This document shows positions 18,135 to 26,242 of a DNA stretch of 64,000 nt, piece by piece. The notes under the pieces are model-generated. The model was not told the origin of the DNA and ran no database searches. It saw only the letters and a program-made list of their open reading frames with translations. Positions within the stretch are counted from its first letter, which is position 1; every line of letters starts with the position of its first letter. The position numbers and the translations under genes are program-made. This DNA comes from Silvanigrella paludirubra (GTDB taxonomy: Bacteria > Bdellovibrionota_B > Oligoflexia > Silvanigrellales > Silvanigrellaceae): assembly GCF_009208775.1 (NCBI RefSeq), contig NZ_WFLM01000001.1, forward strand, positions 847,325 to 911,324. Direction: 5' to 3'.

Positions 18135-18168
18135 GAAGTCTTTGCTCAAAAGCCAAAGACTTCTTTTT
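18135..18168 (+). terminator. Rho-independent terminator after the GH26-like gene
   Basis: A perfect 10-bp stem, GAAGTCTTTG (18135-18144) against CAAAGACTTC (18154-18163), is followed at once by a run of five T. It begins 17 bp after the stop of the GH26-like gene, on the plus strand. Confidence 0.85.
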
Positions 18169-18445
18169 ATATCAAACTAGTACATCACATTGATTATTTT
18201 TAGTTTTAAAAATAATATTAGCCACAATAATGAAACACCAACGAAAGTAATTGTTATTTCTACTATACTTAGCCATGCTACAAGAAATTTACTTGGCTAT
18301 TTTCTTCCGTAATACTTTGTAAATTATAGACATAAAGAGCAATTTGAAATAGCTTGGCTGGTATTACAACCTTGATTGCTGCCATTGAGTAGGCTTATCT
18401 AGGTGAAATCTCATTATTTTAAATAACTTCTTATATTGGTGAACA
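18169..18445 (+). other. Leader region before argS
   Basis: No gene is seen in this 277-bp stretch. One short inverted repeat, TAGCCA (18270-18275) with TGGCTA (18294-18299), is followed by a T-rich run (TTTTCTT), so a weak second terminator or attenuator is possible. A similar TTGGCT recurs about 50 bp downstream. The promoter of argS probably lies here, but I could not pick a clear -35/-10 pair. Confidence 0.3.
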
Positions 18446-20221
18446 ATGACTACTGCACATGATCCTTTTAAAAAAGAAATCTCTGACCTCATCCAGAATG
18501 AACTTTTGAGGATGAGCAAAGAATTAAATCTTGATTTCAGCTTAAAAGCGATAGATATTTACAACATGCTCACCGTTCCCCCAGATTTTTCGTTTGGACA
18601 AGCCGCTTTGCCCTGTTTTCCTTTTGCAAAAAATTTTAAACAAGCTCCAAATAAAATAGCCCAAGAATTATCTGAAAAAATAAATCAAAAAAATAAAAAA
18701 TTTATATTAAAAATAGATTGTATTAATGCCTATTTAAACTTTCATTGTAACTTTAAAAATTTAGCTCAAGATTTAGATAAAGACATTTCCTCTAGAGAAT
18801 ACTTTTCACGCAAATTATTAGATAGCTATGAAATAGACAAAATAGTTGTAGAATATTCACAATCTAATACCCACAAAGCAATGCACGTTGGTCATTTACG
18901 TTGTCTTGTTTTAGGAGATGCGGTTTCAAATTTATTAGATTATGTTGGCAATAAAGTAGTTCGCGCCACCTATCCTGGTGATGTAGGGACCCATGTTGCA
19001 AAAATTATTTGGTATCTAACCCACCCAACCGAAAAAGAATTACCAACAAAAGACAAAACTCGTTGGCTTGGTCAAATGTATGCTGAAGCAGATGACGCCT
19101 TTAAAGCAACTAAAGGAACAGAGCAAGAAGCTGAAGTTAAAAATCATATTTCTGAAATTTTAAAACAATTAAACAATTCTTCTGGAAAATATTATGAACT
19201 TTGGAAAGAAACGAGGGAATGGAGCCTTGAAGAACTCAGAAATGTTTACAAGTGGTTAAATTCTTATTTTGATGTTTGGTATTTTGAAAGTGAATGCGAA
19301 GCTTCATCTAAAGCTATTGTAAAAAAGAAATACGAAGAAGGATTTTTTGTTAAAGATAATGGAGCAATTGGTCTAGATTTAAGCCAATGGAAACTCGGTT
19401 TTGCTATGCTTTTAAAATCTGATGGAAATGGTTTGTATCTTACAAAAGACATTGATTTAATCATGAGAAAATTTTCAGATCCAGAAGTAACAAAATCAAT
19501 ATATATTGTTGATTCAAGACAAAAATTACACTTTCAACAGCTTTTTAAAATTGCAGAACTTATGGGTTACCCACAAGCCTCAAAATCTGTCCATTTATCT
19601 TATGAAACTGTAAATACAGAAGAAGGAAAACCATTTAGTTCCCGTCAATTAAATGGTCTCCAACTTTTGGATCTTAAAAATAAAATGGAAGAAAAGGTAA
19701 CTAAAGACTATTTAGAGCGTTACAGAGGCCAATGGAGCGATCAAGATATTGAGGTAACTGCTAGAAATATCACAATAGGTGCTCTTAAATATGGAATGCT
19801 TCGGGTAGATAACAACACCCAAATTAATTTTTCTCTTGAAGAGTGGCTTCGTTTAGATGGAGAAACGGGACCTTATTTACAATATGTTCATGCTCGTTGT
19901 TCAAGTATATTAGAAAAAATTGGGGCACCATCTCATCCATTTACTTTTGAGATTTCAGATAAAAACGAACAAGAGCTTGTATTTTTAATTTCAAGATTTA
20001 ATGATTTTGCCTTGCAAGCTGCAAACCAAAATAGACCCTCTTTAATTGCAAATTACCTTTATGATCTTGCAAAAAGTTTTAACCGTTTTTATGAAAACTG
20101 CCCAATTAAAAGTGCAGAAGGTAATATAAAAAACACTCGTTTGTCTTTAGTAAAAATAACAAAAACTATGATTTTTGAAGGATTAAAACTACTTGGTATT
20201 CCTTCCCCTCTAAAAATGTAA
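18446..20221 (+). CDS. argS: Arginyl-tRNA synthetase
   Basis: 591 residues, full length for ArgRS. It has the ArgRS-specific N-terminal Add-1 domain (about 1-110). The class I HIGH-type signature is THKAMHVGHLR (His147/His150), and the activation loop of the KMSKS equivalent is EGKPFSSRQLNG, as usual for ArgRS, which lacks the consensus lysine. The C-terminal anticodon-binding DALR domain contains YLQYVHARCSSILEK and KSFNRFYENCP. The enzyme charges tRNA-Arg. It is a single gene between a terminator and a binding-protein cluster. Confidence 0.97.
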   Translation: MTTAHDPFKKEISDLIQNELLRMSKELNLDFSLKAIDIYNMLTVPPDFSFGQAALPCFPFAKNFKQAPNKIAQELSEKINQKNKKFILKIDCINAYLNFHCNFKNLAQDLDKDISSREYFSRKLLDSYEIDKIVVEYSQSNTHKAMHVGHLRCLVLGDAVSNLLDYVGNKVVRATYPGDVGTHVAKIIWYLTHPTEKELPTKDKTRWLGQMYAEADDAFKATKGTEQEAEVKNHISEILKQLNNSSGKYYELWKETREWSLEELRNVYKWLNSYFDVWYFESECEASSKAIVKKKYEEGFFVKDNGAIGLDLSQWKLGFAMLLKSDGNGLYLTKDIDLIMRKFSDPEVTKSIYIVDSRQKLHFQQLFKIAELMGYPQASKSVHLSYETVNTEEGKPFSSRQLNGLQLLDLKNKMEEKVTKDYLERYRGQWSDQDIEVTARNITIGALKYGMLRVDNNTQINFSLEEWLRLDGETGPYLQYVHARCSSILEKIGAPSHPFTFEISDKNEQELVFLISRFNDFALQAANQNRPSLIANYLYDLAKSFNRFYENCPIKSAEGNIKNTRLSLVKITKTMIFEGLKLLGIPSPLKM

Positions 20222-20241
20222 TCTATTTTTTATAAATTTTT

Positions 20242-20271
20242 TTGACCTTGTCATTTATTAAAATCTAAATT
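20242..20271 (+). promoter_or_regulatory. Candidate sigma-70 promoter for the binding-protein cluster
   Basis: TTGACC at 20242-20247 and TAAATT at 20266-20271 are separated by 18 bp. They lie about 40 bp upstream of the first binding-protein ATG and downstream of the argS stop. In such AT-rich DNA the -10 match is weak, so this is tentative. Confidence 0.3.
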
Positions 20272-20310
20272 AAAATTAGCGAAGTGTAAAATTTTTATAG
20301 GTTTTAATAA

Positions 20311-21129
20311 ATGAAATTATATTTTAAAAAATTAATTATCTTATTTTTTCTATTAAATTCTTATTATGCTTATTCTTCGAATACACTTCGTGTTTGTACA
20401 GAACAAAGCCCCCCTTATGTAGAATCCAATCGCGAAACAGGTGAAGTCAATGGTATTGATATAGATATATTTATTTCCATTTTTAATAAGCTTGGAATTG
20501 AATATACGATTGAAGAAATGCCTTGGGCACGTTGTGAATTATCAATGGATGCAGGTGTAGTAGATGTAGGAATTAAAGTATCAAAAAATCCTGATAGAGA
20601 AAAATTTCTTTATTACCCAGAAAATTGGGTTTGGGAAACGGTTTTTGTTTTATTTACAAATTCGGAAGTTAAAAGAAAATATAAAATTAATAGTTATGAT
20701 GATATTAAAAAATATAAATTGACAATTGGAGTTATTCATGAAAACTCTTATAACGCAGATTTTTGGAAAGCATTTCCTTGGGTTGATAAAGCTGCTCAAC
20801 AATATCATCCTTTAATAGAACCATCAGTCAATGTAGAAAGTAATTTAAAAAAACTTTCCGCTAACCGAATTCAACTTTATCCACAAGATAAATCAATTGG
20901 AATTTATACTGCAAAAAATCTATATTTATCTAATATAACTTATTATGATTTTGTGTTATTTAAAAAATATTATTATAATGTTTTTTCAAAAAAATCTAAA
21001 TTTTCCTCTGATAAATATCAAAATATCACTGAATTAATGAAAATTTATGACTTAGAATTAATTAAATTTAAAAAAACAAAAAGCTACGAAAATATTTTTA
21101 AAAAACATTTAAATGCCAAGTCAAAATAA
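20311..21129 (+). CDS. Orphan periplasmic solute-binding protein (SBP_bac_3), copy 1
   Basis: 272 residues with a signal peptide (hydrophobic core about 8-20, cleavage near YAYS). The mature N-terminus reads LRVCTEQSPPYVES, followed by IDIDIFISIFNKLGIEYTIEEMPWARCELSMDAG, the motif layout of the polar amino-acid-binding family. VFVLFTNSE and KKYKLTIGVIHENSYNADFW lie in the second lobe. There is no permease or ATPase gene nearby, so it may serve a transporter encoded elsewhere or act in sensing. It is closely similar to the 270-residue protein two genes downstream, so the two came from tandem duplication. Confidence 0.85.
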   Translation: MKLYFKKLIILFFLLNSYYAYSSNTLRVCTEQSPPYVESNRETGEVNGIDIDIFISIFNKLGIEYTIEEMPWARCELSMDAGVVDVGIKVSKNPDREKFLYYPENWVWETVFVLFTNSEVKRKYKINSYDDIKKYKLTIGVIHENSYNADFWKAFPWVDKAAQQYHPLIEPSVNVESNLKKLSANRIQLYPQDKSIGIYTAKNLYLSNITYYDFVLFKKYYYNVFSKKSKFSSDKYQNITELMKIYDLELIKFKKTKSYENIFKKHLNAKSK

Positions 21130-21145
21130 ATCTTAAGAGATAAAC

Positions 21146-21544
21146 ATGAAATTTTTTATTTACTTTTCATTATTACTGATTCATTTAAATATTTTTTCTT
21201 TATCTACTTTTAAAATAAGTTCTGCAGTGACTTCAGCCTGTATAAATGGAGGCATTGATATTGAAATAATGGACTACATATTAAAAAAATTAAATATCAA
21301 TTATGAAATTAAATTAATGCCTTGGTCTAAATATCTATTTGAGCTAAAAGAAGGTTTATATGACTTGGCTCTTCAGACTTCAAAAGACCCAGAAAGTTAT
21401 CCAATGGATAAAACAACTGGCATTTATATAGCCAAAAATTTAGGTGTTAAAAATATTACTCATTATAATTTTATTAAAAGATACGACCTTGAATTAATAA
21501 AACTAAAAAAAATATTGATATATTTAAAAATAATTTATAAATAA
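21146..21544 (+). pseudogene. Decayed copy of the tandem SBP_bac_3 gene (two internal deletions, frameshift)
   Basis: 132 residues as translated. The beginning aligns with the flanking 272- and 270-residue proteins: leader, GGIDIEIMDYILKKLNINYEI, MPWSKYLFELKEG, ALQTSKDPE. It then jumps directly to the late motif YPMDKTTGIYIAKNL, missing about 100 residues of the second lobe. NITHYNF then jumps to YDLELIKLKK, missing about 25 more. After a run of eight A (21505-21512) the tail no longer matches, but the other frame reads NIDIFKNNL, like the ends of the neighbours (ENIFKKHL), and stops at 21538-21540. So a one-base slip follows two in-frame deletions. It cannot form the full two-lobed binding fold. 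Confidence 0.65.
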
Positions 21545-21559
21545 TTGGAAAAGTTTTTT

Positions 21560-22372
21560 ATGATTAAACTATTTTATACAAAATTTATATACATTATTCT
21601 TTTTTTTCATTTAGAGAATCTATACGCCTCCGAAATTTTAAGAATTTGCTCAGGAGTTTCTCCTCCCTATATTGAAGGAAATATGGAAATAGGAGTTGCC
21701 AGCGGAGGAATTGAAGTAGAAATCATAGAAATTATCTTTAAAAAATTAAATATAAAATACAAAATTGAAATCATACCATGGGCTAAATGCGAATTTGGAT
21801 TAAACGCTGGTACTTTTGATGCTTCTCTAAAAGTTTCAAAAAATTCGGAAAGAGAAAATTTTATTTTATACCCTAAATTTCCAATTTGGGAATCCAATTT
21901 TGTATTTTTTACTAACGTAGAAACAAAAAATCTTTATAAAATTGAGAGCTATGATGACGTTAAAAAGTACAAATTAAAAATTGGAATTTCAAGAGGCAAT
22001 ACCTATAATAAAGATTTTTGGGAATCATTCCCTTGGATTGATAAAGAAAATAAAAAATATAACTCATTAATTGAAGTGAGTCACAATCATGAAGAAAACA
22101 TGAGAAAACTATCAGAAAATAAGATTAGTCTTTATCCTCAAGACAAATTAATTGGCATTTATTCTTCAAAAACGTCTAAATATAAAAATATTACATATTA
22201 TAATTATACTTTATTTAAAAAAGATTATTTTCAAGTTTTTTCAAAAAAATCGAAATTTAGCACTAGCCAATACAAAAATATCTATGATGTTTTAAATAAT
22301 TATAACTCTGAATTAGATAAACTAAAAAAATCAGATAATTACAATAAAATATTTAAAAAATATTTAAAATAA
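21560..22372 (+). CDS. Orphan periplasmic solute-binding protein (SBP_bac_3), copy 3
   Basis: 270 residues from ATG 21560, with GGAAAAG upstream; a TTG at 21545 is less likely. It has a signal peptide (FIYIILFFHLENLYAS), then LRICSGVSPPYIEGN and the same lobe motifs as the copy at 20311: VEIIEIIFKKLNIKYKIEIIPWAKCEFGLNAG is the direct match in that order. LYPQDKLIGIYSSK and NIFKKYLK-type ends are also shared. It lies about 20 bp after the decayed copy. Binding pocket residues differ enough that its ligand may not be the same as copy 1. No permease is adjacent. Confidence 0.85.
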   Translation: MIKLFYTKFIYIILFFHLENLYASEILRICSGVSPPYIEGNMEIGVASGGIEVEIIEIIFKKLNIKYKIEIIPWAKCEFGLNAGTFDASLKVSKNSERENFILYPKFPIWESNFVFFTNVETKNLYKIESYDDVKKYKLKIGISRGNTYNKDFWESFPWIDKENKKYNSLIEVSHNHEENMRKLSENKISLYPQDKLIGIYSSKTSKYKNITYYNYTLFKKDYFQVFSKKSKFSTSQYKNIYDVLNNYNSELDKLKKSDNYNKIFKKYLK

Positions 22373-22424
22373 ATCTTTTAATTTATATTTTCTTATATTA
22401 ATGATTCATAGAGGTGATTTCGCT

Positions 22425-22985
22425 ATGAATGAAAGTATCTTTTTAAAAATCAATGAAGAAACTCAATTAAAATATTTAAGTTTAAATGATGCGCCTGTAC
22501 TTTTTAATTTAATTGAAAAAAATAGAAGTTATCTAAGGCAATGGCTTCCTTGGCTAGATCATAATAAAACGCTTGAGGATAGTACTTCTTATATTCAAAA
22601 AAGTATTTTGGGCTATCAAACGAAAGATGAATTATCGTTAGCAATTATTTATAATAAAAATATTGTGGGAACGATTTCATTTAATTCAATCAATGATTCT
22701 TTAAAACTAGCAATAATTGGATATTGGTTAGACAAAGATCACCAAGGTAAAGGAATAATAACTAACTCTTGCAAACAACTTATTTCATATGGTTTTGAAA
22801 ATTTAAAATTAGAAAAAATCAAAATTTCTTGTGCAATAAAAAATACGTCAAGCAATGCTATTGCTAAAAAACTCCATTTCAAATTACAAGAAATGAAAAT
22901 TAAAAATGAATGGCTTTATGACCACTATGAAGATACAAATATTTATATAATGACTAAAGAAGATTGGCTCAATATAGTTTTTTAA
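22425..22985 (+). CDS. GNAT acetyltransferase, RimJ/RimL-like
   Basis: 186 residues from ATG 22425, which has GAGGTG at 22411-22416; the in-frame ATG at 22401 lies before this site and is unlikely. RimJ/RimL pattern: RSYLRQWLPWLDHNKT near residue 35, then YWLDKDHQGKGIITNSCKQL, the acetyl-CoA-binding loop (motif A), and IKISCAIKNTSSNAIAKKLHF (motif B). The family acetylates N-termini of ribosomal proteins or other amines. The substrate is unknown here. Its last 4 bases overlap the stop of a convergent gene. Confidence 0.85.
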   Translation: MNESIFLKINEETQLKYLSLNDAPVLFNLIEKNRSYLRQWLPWLDHNKTLEDSTSYIQKSILGYQTKDELSLAIIYNKNIVGTISFNSINDSLKLAIIGYWLDKDHQGKGIITNSCKQLISYGFENLKLEKIKISCAIKNTSSNAIAKKLHFKLQEMKIKNEWLYDHYEDTNIYIMTKEDWLNIVF

Positions 22986-23761
22986 AATTTTTGTTTTTCT
23001 TTATCATTTACAAAATATTTTTCTTCATAAATTTTTAAATTATTTGTTTTAGACCATTTTTTTACAAATTGATTAAATTCTTTTTTAAGCTTTTTCTCAT
23101 CTTTTCTAAATGCGGCAGATACTTTTTCAATATGAACTTTTTCAGGTAAAATAAAAATTTTAGATGAAATATTTTCAGGCATTGCATTTAAATAATGAAT
23201 TTCAAATAAGACAGCATCCACTTTATTTGTTAATAAAGCATTAATGGGTGCATCAAATCCATTATACGTCATAATATTTAACTTTTCTCGAGCTGCATAT
23301 AAAGCAGAACTTGTTCCTGCCGCCACTGAAATTACTTTATTATCTCTTACTAAGTCTTGAAGTGATTTATAATTTAAATTATTATTATTTATATTTTGCA
23401 TTGCTAACACAAGTTCATTTTCATAGACAATATTTCCAAAACTTACTACTTTAAGTCTTTCTGGTGTAACAACAAGACCCACTGATATCATATCACATTT
23501 AAAAGAAACTAAAGATGGAATAATGCTTGCCCATTCAACATCTACAAAAACAGGAGTTTTATTTAAATAATTGGCAAAATCTTTCATAATAGAAACATCA
23601 AAACCATCCCAATTACCATTTGTTAATTTAATTTTATAAGGGATATAACCACCAGAAACACAAATTTTTAGTTCCTGTTTTTTTTGATTTTTATTTGAAG
23701 CATAGATATTTGAGACTAAAACAAACAAAGAAAGTAACAAGTAAGAAAAAAAATTAGTCAT
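22982..23761 (-). CDS. Periplasmic solute-binding protein (SBP_bac_3), orphan
   Basis: 259 residues with a signal peptide (LLLSLFVLVSNIYA). SBP_bac_3 layout: LKICVSGGYIPYKI, GFDVSIMKDFANYLNKTPVF, CDMISVGLVVTPERLKVVSF, and later VSAAFRKDEKKLKKEFNQFVKKW. It resembles the binding protein at the left edge more than the tandem pair: the CDMI and RKD motifs are shared. No permease gene follows. It is 16 bp downstream of the BMP-family gene on the same strand, so the two may be cotranscribed. Confidence 0.87.
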   Translation of the reverse strand: MTNFFSYLLLSLFVLVSNIYASNKNQKKQELKICVSGGYIPYKIKLTNGNWDGFDVSIMKDFANYLNKTPVFVDVEWASIIPSLVSFKCDMISVGLVVTPERLKVVSFGNIVYENELVLAMQNINNNNLNYKSLQDLVRDNKVISVAAGTSSALYAAREKLNIMTYNGFDAPINALLTNKVDAVLFEIHYLNAMPENISSKIFILPEKVHIEKVSAAFRKDEKKLKKEFNQFVKKWSKTNNLKIYEEKYFVNDKEKQKF

Positions 23762-23777
23762 GAAAATACTCCGTAAT

Positions 23778-24833
23778 TTAAATCTTTTTATTATCTTTCT
23801 TAGCTATTTCATAATAATCTGGTACTTTAATTTTTCCGTCTATAATTTCTGAACGAATTTTATTAATTTTTCGAATTTCAAAACCACTAAACAATGATCT
23901 ATTGAATTTATCATATGCCCAATCTATGCCACCATTTCTTAGATCATAGTATTTAGCCTCAGCTGTAAATTTGCCTTCGACTAAATCTTTAATAGCCATG
24001 TAAACAGCGATATCAACATGTTTTACCATGCTTGTTAAAACCATTCCAGGTACCATATCATTTTGATTGGAATCGACACCAATAGCAAAGTATTTTTTTT
24101 CATTATCCTTCAAACTATTTAGCTGTCTAGTAGCATCAAAAATACCTGCTCCAGATGGTCCAGCAACTTGAAAAATAACATCGACACCATTGTGAAATTG
24201 AGAAAGTGCAATCTCTTTCGCTTTTGAAGGATTATTCCATGCATCTGGGGTCGTGCCAATAATACTATTGTAAACTTCTATTTTTGGAGAAATATATTTA
24301 GCTCCCGCCGTATAAGCTAAAGCAAAACGTTTCATCATAGGAATTTCCATTCCTCCAATAATGCCTATTTTTTTTGAATGGGATTTCATGGCAGCAATAC
24401 TGCCCATAATAAAGGAACCTTGATCTTCTCTAAACAAAGCAGATCTTACATTTTTTTTCGAAGAAACCACTTCACTATCTATTGTTAAATATTTTTTTTC
24501 TGAATATTTTTCTGCTAAATTTTTAACATACCCAGAAGGATTAAAACCTACAGAAATAATTAATTTACAATTTGGATCTACAGAAAAACTTCTTAAAAAG
24601 TTTTGAATTTGCTCGTCGGAACGAGTTTCTAAAAACTTACTTTCTTTAGATATAGATAAAGAATCTAAAGCTTGCTGAAAACCAGCTACTGCGGATTGGT
24701 TAAAAGATTTGTCATCTTTGCCACCACGATCTAATACCATACATATTTTTTGATTTGCATATGAAGGTAAAGAAAGTAATAATCCTGAAAATAAAACGAG
24801 ATTTTGTTTCAAATTTATGAAAGGCATTTTCAT
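23778..24833 (-). CDS. BMP-family (PnrA-like) nucleoside-binding protein
   Basis: 351 residues with a signal peptide (hydrophobic run about 11-23, cleavage after SYA at residue 26); no lipobox cysteine, unlike many Bmp lipoproteins. The mature N-terminus has ICMVLDRGGKDDKSFNQSA, the hallmark of the basic membrane protein family. The family's binding-site line is seen at GSIAAMKSHSKKIGIIGGMEI and FQVAGPSGAGIFDA. PnrA relatives bind purine nucleosides for ABC import. ATG is preceded by AGGAA six bases upstream. It sits behind the lpd-E2 terminator, and no permease is present. Confidence 0.88.
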   Translation of the reverse strand: MKMPFINLKQNLVLFSGLLLSLPSYANQKICMVLDRGGKDDKSFNQSAVAGFQQALDSLSISKESKFLETRSDEQIQNFLRSFSVDPNCKLIISVGFNPSGYVKNLAEKYSEKKYLTIDSEVVSSKKNVRSALFREDQGSFIMGSIAAMKSHSKKIGIIGGMEIPMMKRFALAYTAGAKYISPKIEVYNSIIGTTPDAWNNPSKAKEIALSQFHNGVDVIFQVAGPSGAGIFDATRQLNSLKDNEKKYFAIGVDSNQNDMVPGMVLTSMVKHVDIAVYMAIKDLVEGKFTAEAKYYDLRNGGIDWAYDKFNRSLFSGFEIRKINKIRSEIIDGKIKVPDYYEIAKKDNKKI

Positions 24834-24851
24834 TTATATTCCTAAAGGAAA

Positions 24852-24873
24852 ACCCAAAGGAAATCCTTTGGGT
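24852..24873 (-). terminator. Terminator hairpin between the E2 gene and the BMP gene
   Basis: A perfect 9-bp stem, ACCCAAAGG (24852-24860) with CCTTTGGGT (24865-24873), closes a four-base loop. Read on the minus strand it is followed by four T. It lies 26 bp after the E2 stop and 19 bp before the BMP ATG, so it probably ends the lpd-E2 transcript or reduces readthrough. Confidence 0.65.
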
Positions 24874-24898
24874 CATGTTATGAATTAGAATGCATGCT

Positions 24899-26194
24899 CT
24901 ACATAACAGGGATATTCCAATTTTCAATTACATTTTTTACTGTACTTAAAAATTTACCACTATCTGAACCATCAATAACACGATGGTCAAAAGATAATAC
25001 ACAATAACACATTGTGCGGATTGCAATGGCATCATTTATAACAACTGGTTTTTTCTGCATAGCACCAATACCAAAAATAGCAACTTGTGGCTGGTTAATA
25101 ATTGGTTGCCCAATTACAGTACCAAATCCGCCGTAATTACTAATAGAGAAAGTACCACCACGAACGTCTTCTGGAGCAAGTTTTTTATTACGTGCTTTTT
25201 CTGCTAAATTATTTAATTCACGTCCTAAACCTACAAAACTACGTTCACTGGAATTTTTTATTACAGGAACAATAAGACCCCAATCAAGAGCAACGGCACA
25301 TCCTAAATTGATATCTTTTTTGTAAAGAATAGCGTCCCCATCAACACTTGCATTTACAATTGGAACAGCTTTAATTCCTTCAATAACAGCATGCAAAAAG
25401 AAAGGCATAAAAGTTAATTTAAACCCATTTGCGGCTTCAAATTTATCTTTAAACTTTGCACGAATGTCCACAATTTTTTGTAAATCAATTTCAATTACAG
25501 AAGTAACATGTGGACTGGTTCTTTTACTCATAACCATATGTTCTGCAATTTTTTTGCGCATACCACTTAAAGGAACACGACTAACACGAACACCATCAAT
25601 AACACCTTCAGCAGAGCCTCCAGTGGATTTCATATGATCAGGTGTCGATTTAACAGCAGGTGCAGAAGCTGCTGCTGCGGCAGAAGCAACTAATGGTGAA
25701 ACAGGTTTTCCACCTTCTAATGCAGCTAAGATATCGTTTTTAACTATTTTATTTCCTTCACCCGAGCCTTGAACTTTAGAAAGATCAACTGCATGCTCTT
25801 CCGCCATTTTACGAGCTAAGGGACTGGCAAATACTTTAGAAGAAGATTCGTTACTTGCAGATGAAGAATCTTGCGCAACTTGAACAGGTGCAGCCACAGC
25901 TGGTGCGGATGCTTTTTCAGGAGCAGGAGCTTGTGCAACCGATCCAGGAGCAGCAGCATCATCAATGATAGCAACTATGGAATTTACATTTACTGTTTCA
26001 CCTTCTTTTGCAAGAATTTGAACAAGTACGCCACTTACAGGCGAAGGGATTTCCGTATCTACTTTATCTGTAGAGATTTCAAATAAAATTTCTTCGCGTT
26101 GTACTTTATCACCAAGTTTTTTATGCCAGCGAGTTAAAGTACCCTCTTGGATAGATTCCCCCATTTGTGGCATAAGTACATTCTGAGTTGCCAT
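24899..26194 (-). CDS. 2-oxoacid dehydrogenase complex E2 (dihydrolipoyl acyltransferase)
   Basis: 431 residues. The lipoyl domain (1-78) has the lipoyl lysine Lys44 in EISTDKVDTEIP. A long Ala/Pro/Val-rich linker follows, then the peripheral E3-binding domain (about 122-160, ASPLARKMAEEHAVDLSKV). A second linker leads to the catalytic domain with His404 and Asp408 in DHRVIDG. It passes acyl groups to CoA and uses the E3 encoded 48 bp upstream. Single lipoyl domain and layout fit 2-oxoglutarate or branched-chain E2s. The E1 gene is not in the window, so the substrate is open. Leucine dehydrogenase at 43 kb would fit branched-chain use, but that is indirect. Confidence 0.9.
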   Translation of the reverse strand: MATQNVLMPQMGESIQEGTLTRWHKKLGDKVQREEILFEISTDKVDTEIPSPVSGVLVQILAKEGETVNVNSIVAIIDDAAAPGSVAQAPAPEKASAPAVAAPVQVAQDSSSASNESSSKVFASPLARKMAEEHAVDLSKVQGSGEGNKIVKNDILAALEGGKPVSPLVASAAAAASAPAVKSTPDHMKSTGGSAEGVIDGVRVSRVPLSGMRKKIAEHMVMSKRTSPHVTSVIEIDLQKIVDIRAKFKDKFEAANGFKLTFMPFFLHAVIEGIKAVPIVNASVDGDAILYKKDINLGCAVALDWGLIVPVIKNSSERSFVGLGRELNNLAEKARNKKLAPEDVRGGTFSISNYGGFGTVIGQPIINQPQVAIFGIGAMQKKPVVINDAIAIRTMCYCVLSFDHRVIDGSDSGKFLSTVKNVIENWNIPVM

Positions 26195-26242
26195 ATTTCA
26201 AATATCCTTTTTTTTATCAGTTTTAAAAGAAAAACTAACATA

